Below are positions 1-9,600 of a DNA stretch of 64,000 bases, one piece after another. Positions within the stretch are counted from its first letter, which is position 1. The number at the start of each line of letters is the position of its first letter. The stretch covers positions 40,704-104,703 of the forward strand of contig JAZNIY010000013.1 in assembly GCA_045577735.1 (NCBI GenBank). The letters run 5' to 3'. The notes under the pieces are model-generated. The model made no database searches and had not been told where the DNA came from. It saw nothing but the letters and a program-made list of their open reading frames with translations. Origin of the DNA: Stercoripulliclostridium_A sp045577735 (GTDB lineage: Bacteria; Bacillota; Clostridia; Christensenellales; DTU072). The translations under genes were made by a program, and so were the position numbers.

Positions 1-555
1 CTAAACCTTGACTATAAGGTATACGCAAAGGCAAGTGATATTCCCGCTTCCGACAAGGTATTCGATGCCGACAACGGCGTAGAATATACCTCTTCTAAAG
101 TGGCGAAAGAGGGCGAAGATATAGTATTTGGCGCACTTGCAAGAGTAAATACCGCAACGGGTAGCTTAATACGTGTAACCGTAACCGGAAACATCTATAT
201 ACGCACCAAGGGTAATACCAAGGTAACGCTAGGTGGATTTGTAGGAATAGATATGGGTGGACAAATAGTTGCTTCCCAAATCACGGCAAACGTTTCCGTA
301 CGAGCAAGCCAAATGTTGGTAGGTGGCGTTGTCGGTGAAATTACGTACAGCGATCGCGTACTAAATCAAATTACCACAAACTACGTATTGATTAACGAAG
401 GTATCAACCTTGGTGGCGGTACCATAATAGCAGGTTCATTTATCGGTAGACTAGGTGTTGAAACATCATTTGAACCCGATTATGCAACCAGCACTCCCAT
501 TATAATTGACGGCGAATCCTTAGGAAACGCCTGTTACGTAGGTTTAGCAAAATAA
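1..555 (+). CDS. C-terminal part of a GLUG-repeat-like surface protein (5' end outside window)
   Basis: The reading frame is open from the first base and ends at the TAA at 553-555, so about 184 C-terminal residues are seen and the start lies upstream. The visible part is rich in Gly, Val, Ile and Thr, with repeats of the type GGFVG...ANVSV...GGVVGEI. This resembles GLUG-motif beta-structured repeats of bacterial surface proteins. No C-terminal hydrophobic segment or LPXTG motif is visible; the chain simply ends in GLAK. The next gene is another surface protein, so this is probably one of a cluster of envelope proteins. Family assignment is by pattern only and the function is unknown. Confidence 0.65.
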   Translation, partial: LNLDYKVYAKASDIPASDKVFDADNGVEYTSSKVAKEGEDIVFGALARVNTATGSLIRVTVTGNIYIRTKGNTKVTLGGFVGIDMGGQIVASQITANVSVRASQMLVGGVVGEITYSDRVLNQITTNYVLINEGINLGGGTIIAGSFIGRLGVETSFEPDYATSTPIIIDGESLGNACYVGLAK

Positions 556-635
556 ACCGAAACATAAACGAGTAAGCGAAACACTCAAGAAAAACGAATC
601 GACTCAATTATTGCAAAGTCATAGAGAGGTAGAAT

Positions 636-3600
636 ATGAATAAGCAGTTTGAATTAATACCTATGGAAGTTAACGTTACTAACGAAGTGGCGACAAAGAA
701 AAAATCGCCTATGCTAAAACTCCTAAAGTATGCATTAGTGGGGATAACGGCTTTCCTTGCCTTGGTTATCCTATTCGCCGTAGGGGCAGAAAAAATAAAC
801 CCTGCGGTAGATACCATTATGCAAAAAATGGGCGTTGGCGAGCATATCGTAGTAGCGGAAACCTCTCCCGTTGCTTACGCTTGGACAAATCCTTCCAGTA
901 ATAGTACCACGGACAACACCCGTGTTGCCGATACCGGAAGTTATACCTGGAAAGTAGTGAACCGAAACAGCACGTTGCGTCCTACGACTGCCCACTCTGG
1001 TTGGAACTGGGGCTATCGTACGGAAAGTGGTGCCGGTAACTTTACTTTAGGTTCAGACGGTAGTATTTCATGTAATACTTCAAGTGCGTTTACCGTTCAA
1101 ACTTTGTTCTACGTAGATATTTACGTTGACGAGCTTGCTCGTGCGGCAATAGCAAACGGGCAAATTACTACTTGTTCAGTTTCCCTACACGTATCGCAAG
1201 TAGGAACGGCAAATATTTACGACCGTGGCGACCTCTATGGTACCTTCTTCTTGTGTGGTTCGGCTAGTGGATCTACCAACGCCGCTTGTAACGACATGGG
1301 AAGCAATTCTTACCTTGCTACAGGTCGTGACAAATTTGACGACGATATGCAAGGTGGCCGTCACGACTATTCTTGTTCGATGAGTTTGACGCTAAATTCC
1401 AACATGAAAAAGATAAGATTTGGCATTTACTATCGCATGGTTATGACCGGTAGAACGGGTGTACAGATTGGTGGTGCAGAATGTTTTGCTCCTGCTCCTA
1501 CCATTTCTTCTAACTTTACTACGGATACCTACAAGAATGGTACGATTCAATTTGCCGTAGCCGGTGACGCCGGTGGTGGAAATATCTACCCCGTAACGGC
1601 CGGTACCTTTGGTGTAAGCGTTACCGACGTTCTTAACACCGAATCTTGCGTAGCAGCATTTGACAGCTCTCACCTTTATGACGGAACGGTAATAGGCAAC
1701 GTTATTGCTAAGCCTGCAAAAGGATACTATTTCTCGGGGTGGCGAATAACGGGAGCCTCGCTGTGGAATAACCCGACGAAAACGCTGACGACACTGTCTC
1801 TGGCGGGGCCATACCTGAAGGCCAATACAACTACGACGGTAACGGCGTATTTTAGGAAAATACAGGTAACTGATGAAAATGGTTCTTGGAACTACCTACA
1901 AGAACTAAATTCAGACGGTACTCTAAAACTCGATGCAAATGGTAAACCTACGGCAATAGGCCAAGGACCCGCTGTTGTAACGCCTAGCGCAAACTCGGAT
2001 ACCGGAAGCAGTGTTTCCTTCACGATTACCGGTGGTATATATTCTTCTACCAACCCCACCTTTACGTCAACTGCCAAGATGTACCAATCAACCGATGGTG
2101 GCTCACATAATTCCAACTCCAAGCCCACTAATGCCGGTGCGTATAGGTTGATAGTAGGTATATTCGTGTCGGGAACGGAAACGGATTCTTCTAAAGTACT
2201 GGGATACTATATTAAAGAAAGCTTTACTATAGGGGCCGTTAACGTTACCCATAAAGCAGGGGAGAATGAAGTAACGACGAGTTCGCCCATTCCATCGCGT
2301 GCGTACTCTAGTTATGCCTATACTCCAGTGCCCGATTACGTTGACGTAACTATTAACAGTAGACCTTATAGAATGTTTAATTCTACCGATTACACGATTG
2401 GTAGCTATACTAACAACGTTAACGTTTCTCGTGACAGCGATGCTTACTTTACCTTTACGTCAAGAGGCAACTTCACGGGACAAAACGATGCATACTTCAA
2501 AATTACTCACCTTAACATCAACGAAGCAGGTTTCGTTTACGATGCTACAATGGCAGAAGAAATCCGTTTGAATTACAACGTTGTTTACACTGGTTTTGAA
2601 CAACGTCCCGGAACGGGTTCGGGAAACAACTATGGCGTAATAGCTTTGCGTATTACAGGTAGGGTTCTAAAAAGTGGTAGCTTTACTAGTTATGACCCAA
2701 ATAACGAAACCGAAATGAACGAAAGGACGACGTTAAAGACTTTCACCATTTATATTCAAACGCAGGACAACGCCAATGCTTACAACGATGGTTTGGCAAA
2801 CAAGAGTTACTTTAAGTATAATGCTCAAGGCGAAAAGGGAGAGGCTTATGCTAGCATAAACCGTGCTACGGGAGAGCATAGTTACTTCTACGTTGTAGGT
2901 CAAGACGCTGGCACGATTGACGCAACCAAAATATACAAAAATAATATTGATATTTGTACCTATGGAACAAGTGCAAACTGTGCTTCCTTTGACGTTTCAC
3001 TCGTGGAAGGTACGAGTAACATGACGGGTAGCTTAACCGCCTACTTTAATATTGGTGCACTTGACCTAAGTACGATAAATGCAGAAAACATAGTAGTAAC
3101 CCCTCAAACTCAAACTCACGTATATACTTCTGACGGAATAACCCCCGTACCCAACCTAGTACAAATTACCGTAAGTGGACTATATCCCTACCTATACAAT
3201 AGTAATACCGGTAGATATTCCAACGCCTCCAGCCTACCTATTACATATAGTTTCGCGCGCACGAATGCGTTAGGCGCGGGCGACGATTATGGTAGCGTTA
3301 GTTATGGCGACATCGATGCTTCTAAAACCGGTACGAGTGGCGCTGGACAAACCTTCTCTACTTGGAATGCTTACTTTGGTGGAACCAGACCGGATGACTA
3401 CGGTTATGCTAATAACGTTAACGCATCTTCCGAGGCACAAATTACCGTAGAACTTTCTGGTGGAGGTAATATTGAAGGTACTATTATCACGTCATTTACT
3501 ATTACCCCCAGACCTCTTAACGAAAAGGCAACAGGTTTTGGTTCAAGTAGCACCCAAACGGTAGGTCAAATTGCTCAAACCGGTTCAAACAACGTTGTGT

Positions 3601-6600
3601 ACTATGCCGGTGTTGATGCAAACGGAAAACATATTCCTGTTACAACGACCAGTGCCGTTTATGCATATCCGGATGGCACCGTAAATCCTCAAGTTATTAA
3701 CGTATGTGAACCTTTCGAAGACGCTAACGGCAACGGAGATTGGGACGAAGGCGAAAGCTTTAATGATACCAACGCTAACGGTGTTTGGGATGCAAACGAT
3801 TTTGTATTTACTTTCTCAAACAACACTACCGTTACCCGTTATGCAGTTATGACGGTAACCGGTAGGGGCAACTATACCGGTAGCATTTCCGCAAACTACT
3901 ACATTGTATCAATGGACTTTGTAGGAAATGGTGGAACGATAGAGGATCTTGCTGACGAAACCTATACCGGTTCTACAATTGCTCCTCAACCCAACACTCT
4001 AACCATAAATATTAAAGGACAAAGTCTTGTAATAGAGAAGGGTAAAGATTTCGTTATCGTAGATGGTATTGGAAGCAATACCAATGCAACCACCCTTTCA
4101 AATCCCAAGACGAATAACTATATAGTCATATCTTTCACTGGCTACAAGAAAGATACTGCAAACCAAGGTATTGCAACGCAAGAGAAATATGGTAATTACT
4201 ATGGTGAAAAACTAAAAGTATACTTTACGATTAAGCCCAAAGCAATTGACCATAGGGACATTGAAACTTATGCAAGCTGGCAAAACTTCAAGGATCAAGT
4301 TACCTATACCGGTAAAAAGATTGACCATGAAAATTTGAGTATAGTTACAGAAGACGTTGTTAAGACGGCGAATACCATATATCTTCGCGATACCGTAGCC
4401 AATCCCGATGGACCACTTGTAAGGAACGAAGACTATGTAATCGATAATTGGGGTGGTGAAAACGACAATATTAATGCTGGTGATTATGCCGGTATTGTAG
4501 TCATACGTGGTGAAGGCAACTATACTGGTTACGTTACCATTAATTTCAAGATATACGCTAGGGATATCGATACTATCCGTGACAACATAATAGTAAAGTT
4601 GAATAGTTATTCCTTCGAATATACCGGAGCCATGATTAGACCTCAAGTTACCGAGGTTAAGGATGAACTACTTACGGTTGAATCGAAGCAAATTCTCACG
4701 CGCGACGTTGATTTTACCGTTAACTTTGGTGGAGAGTCTGACGATGGTTTAATTTACAACGTTGACGTATTAAAGGGTGGATTAGTTACCATAGTTGGTA
4801 AGGGTAACTATACCGGAAGCAAGACGGTGGACTTTGAAATCACAAAGAAAGCACAAACCGTTAAACTGGAAAATCCCTATGGCAACAACGTTTGGGACGA
4901 AGGTGAAAAATACTTCGATGCAAACAATAACATGCAATATGACGAAGGCGAACCCTTTATGGATTCCGTCTATAGCACTGGCTACAACAATGCTCTTGCT
5001 CCCGAAAGCAAGGCTAACGATCCCAGCTTACAAGAGAGTGCAAAGAACGGCACTGCTGGCGTAATGTATGCCGATTATGAAGTTAATGCAGATGCAAACG
5101 GCAACATCGTCGTAGTTGCATATACCGATGCTATTGCTCCTTTACGCCTTGTTAAGATTAAGGCTGTTAACATTAATAGGGGAATAGCTACCGGTGTAGG
5201 CGTAACCTACGTAAGCCTGGAAGAATATACTGATGAAAATGGTAAGGTCTGGGCAAAGACCACGGCAGAAGTTAGCGTTAAGGGCGTATACGGTATCATT
5301 AGGATTTATGCCGTTCAAGAAGATGAAGTCGTTGTTAACGGCAAGCTAAACGAGGACGCAACCAATCCCGATGCTAAGATTGGCAACGAAATTTATCAAA
5401 ACCGTGGCAATTACGTTAGTTATTCACACGTATGGGGAGAGGGTGACGTTTACTCCATTTATGCAAAGAGGCAAGACAAGTCCAGAACCTATGAAAAGGA
5501 AGATGGTACCATAACCACCATTTCCAAGGTATATGGTAACGATAGCTTTACTCTTGCACCACAACTTGCTTCAGGCGACTTGTTTGCATACTACGTAAAG
5601 ACCGACTGTTCGAACGACAGTTACGTTGATGAAAATGCAAACGGCAAATATGACGTAGGTGAACCCTTTACCGACGTAGACAGAAACGGCAAATACGATC
5701 CTTATATCATAAGCGTATCACAAAGTGGACAAACGAGAGTTGTTCAAGTTGGTATAGTTGGTGAAAGCATAATAACCATATATCACGACGGATACGTTCC
5801 TTCAAGATATACCCAAGCGGGAGACGATGCCAACGCATACGTTTCATATAGTGTAGACGTTAAAGTTAGAGTAAACAAGAGAACGCTAATCATATCTTTC
5901 GAAGAGTTAGACGTTCCCTATGGCGTTAACATTGAAGACTCTAGTGACTATGAGTTCAAGTATACCTACAGAACGCAAGCGGGTGAAGCCGGCACCAGTG
6001 AGGGTGACTCCTATACCACGTTACAATATTTCTCCAGAAAGGATGATATCAACGACATTTTGACCGGATATCGCGTTAGTTACGATTATTCATATTGCAC
6101 CGACGTTAATAGTTATCTTCTAGAAGTATTCGGCAATGAAGATGATATTGAGAAGGGTAGCTTGTACGACAACTATAATATCGTTTACGAAGAGGGTATC
6201 CTTAACGTTGTAAAGAGGGCGTTGACGGTTTCCGTTTCTATGAATAATAGCGCAGCCAATACGCTGTCAAAAGTTTATGGTTCTGAAAATCCCACGGAAT
6301 ATGACCTCGAATTCGTAGGCTTCCCCGAAGGAGAAGGAAAGAACGTACTGGAATATGACCCCGTATTTGTCAACAATCGTCCCAGAATCGTCTTTAGTAG
6401 CGTAGGAATTCGTGATGAAAATGGCAATCTTACCGGTGAATATAGTGACGAAGTTACCAAGTATAGCGACGTAGGTGGCTATACTGTATTGCTAACTGGA
6501 GGACAAGCAACTAACTATTATTTCACCGACGTAAAGGTAGACTTGTTCGTTACTCCCGCACCCGTAGTTATCAAGATTGGTAACACGGTAGACGGTGTAT

Positions 6601-9600
6601 TTGAAGAAGCTGAAGACGGTGTAATCGTTAAAAAGGTTTACGATGGCAAACAAGTAATGCTAATGTCCGACAACGTAAGTATTGAAGGCGTTGATGAAAA
6701 TGCTACCGTTCCAATTCAAGATGAAACCACGAAGATCTCATTCCTATACGTCTATGGCACGACAGAAACGGCTATCCCACAAACACTTGCAAGAACCTAT
6801 GCGATAATAGTACAATTCGAGGCTAGTGCAAATGATAACTATACCGCCACGAACCAAAGGTTCGAAGGTGCAATTATTATCGAGAAAGCCGAACCTGTAG
6901 TAATTTTGAATTACTCGGAAATTGAGTACACCGGTAGGCCCATACCTATCGCGCGCGTAACACCTATCATAAGTGGGATTTATGGTGGCAAAACGATTGA
7001 TAACACAAACTACCATAAGTTGTTGTTCGAAAAGGATCCCGAATTGAATTACGAGCCTACCATAGAGGATGGCGTACTTGTTTACGATGAAAACATGTAC
7101 ACCGAGATTCCACCCACAGCACTTGGACAATATGACATGATAGTCGTTTACGTTGCAAACGTTAGTGACGTATACAAAGACGTAACGGTATACTTCGAAG
7201 ACGTATTATACGTTAAGACCGGTATTGCGACTATCGAGTTTAATCCTATAGGGGATAAAAACTTTGTATACGATGGATTGGAACATTCGGTTGACGTTTC
7301 GGAATTCCAAGCATCATATACCTCACAAGATACGTTAATAACCGAAATACTATATAACGGAAGTTTCACTATACAATACATGGGAAGTGATGGCGTTGTG
7401 ACGTCAAAGGCTCCCGTTGACGCAGGTAATTACGCTGTTATTGTTAACTATATACCCGCAGAAGGGGATCCCGTTGACGGCGGTTCGGCTACGTTCGCAA
7501 ATGCAATAAAAATTGCTCCGTTTGATCTTGCAACTCCGGGACACATCTATGCTGAACTACTTAGTGGTAGCTACAACGAAGTAACCTATGATGGTAAAGA
7601 ACACCCCATTCAAAACTCCGAAATCGTACTATTACCCGTTCCTGCTGATCAAGCAGTTGAGGGCAGAAGACCCATGGGTACTATTGCGATATCTTACGTA
7701 AATGCTCAAGGTGTTGCTTATTCTACTCCCATAAACGCAGGTTCATACTTTGCAATGGTAACCTATATCCCCAACGATTCCGGTGATAACTATACCTATG
7801 GTGCAAAAGAAGCGGACGGCACGTTAATTCCTATTAACGTTGGTAAGGTGGTAGAAATCAACAGGGCAGAGGTTAGAATAGAGGAGATGTTGACCGTCAA
7901 GACCGAGCAATACACCGGTAGAGGCGTCCAAATGAACGCAGTTAAATACTATGGTGTAGAAATCACTCCCGGAAGATATGACGTACCCGTTGGTAAACTA
8001 AGATATGAATATCGTTTGAGCAATTCTGCAGAAGGTTGGACCGAAAGATTACCCGTAAACGCAGGCACCTATGACGTAATGGTAACCTACGTATCGGAAA
8101 GCATAGACAACTACTACAGCCGTGAAGGCAAGATAGGTTATGGTGTAATCGTCATAGAGCCCATACTACCCAGCATTGCTATTAATAGTATGGTATTTGA
8201 CTTTGGTACTGACATAGCACCTTACTATGACATCAACAATAGCTTATTTGCAGGTTACGTTATCCGTGGCGCACAAGCTGACGTTGATGGACCTCTTGCA
8301 GACATTCAAAACAACGTTTCCATCGTAAGTGTAGTATATGGTACTCGCTATACCGATCCTACAACCAACAAGATTGAATACGAATGGTCCGACAGAGCAC
8401 CCGTTGCAAGTGGTAAGTATAGCGTAAAGGTAACCTACCAAGTATTGCAACGTGACAGTTCTAACTACAGCACGAATGCCGTAACCAGACAAGACTGCTT
8501 GACCATAAACAACATTATACCTTGGTTCAAACTAGAGACCAAGACGGTATTCTATAGTGGTGAACGTGCTTCTGCAAACCTCGCAACCGTATATGATAGT
8601 AGTTCATATGACAACGAATATATCAAGTGGGAAGAGGGCATGGACAAATATGGTAACTACTATTATGGTACTATTGGTTACGAATACAGGAAGCAAGGCA
8701 CCGATTCTTGGCTAACTGCAGCACCTAGAGAGGTAGGCACCTATGACGTACGTATTCGTTACTATGAAAACCTTAAGAGTGACTCTTTCACCTCACAAAC
8801 GCTAATAGTAAGTGGCGCCCTTGAAATTAAACCTCTAGTAATCAACGTAATGCCTCTCTACGGACAAGGCAACGTATACGATGGTTCCTATACCGATGGT
8901 AACGCAGTTGCATACGTATATTCTTACGAGCGTGACGGATACAAGTACATGGTATATTCCAGAGTAGGCGATTTGGAAAAGGGTGAAATCATTGATATTT
9001 CCTCTGCTGAATACGTTGATGAAAACGGACACGTATTCAACGTTTTGACGGACACCAGCCTAGAAGCCGAAGCTTGGAGAGATTACTACACCAAGGCACT
9101 AATTCTAGGGGAAGGAAGTTTCGTTGATGGTGGTGAAAACGTTATCTTCAACTTTGGCGAGCTTCTAGACACTAAGGGAATGGTAGTTCTTAATGCTTCA
9201 AACGGCAAGAGATACGAAATTGACCTTGACAGAGAAATCGTATATCTAAACGATGGCATTACCTATACGCTAGGTACTCAAAGTGGATATTACTTCTCCG
9301 AAATTAATGGTGAGGGAGCTGTCAACGTAATAGAAATTGACCCCAATAAGGTAGTTGGTGGCATATTCAGCCTCAACGTAGCAGGTAGAATCAAGAGATA
9401 TACCGTAAACTTTGGCGATATGACGGCTATTGATGAAAATGGCGTACGTTATGACATCTATCGCAATGCAGGTCGCATCGAGTACGTAGAGAATGGCGAC
9501 ACCTATAATATCTCTATCGACCACAGTGCATATTATCAAGTTGGAGTAGATGGCAAGGCTATTTACAAGCACGCAAATGGTTCTGCATTCTTGATTGATA

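Noticed and set aside
4212..4646. 144-residue minus-strand open frame in the first giant gene
   Set aside because: Antisense shadow of the MBG repeats with odd composition and no SD.
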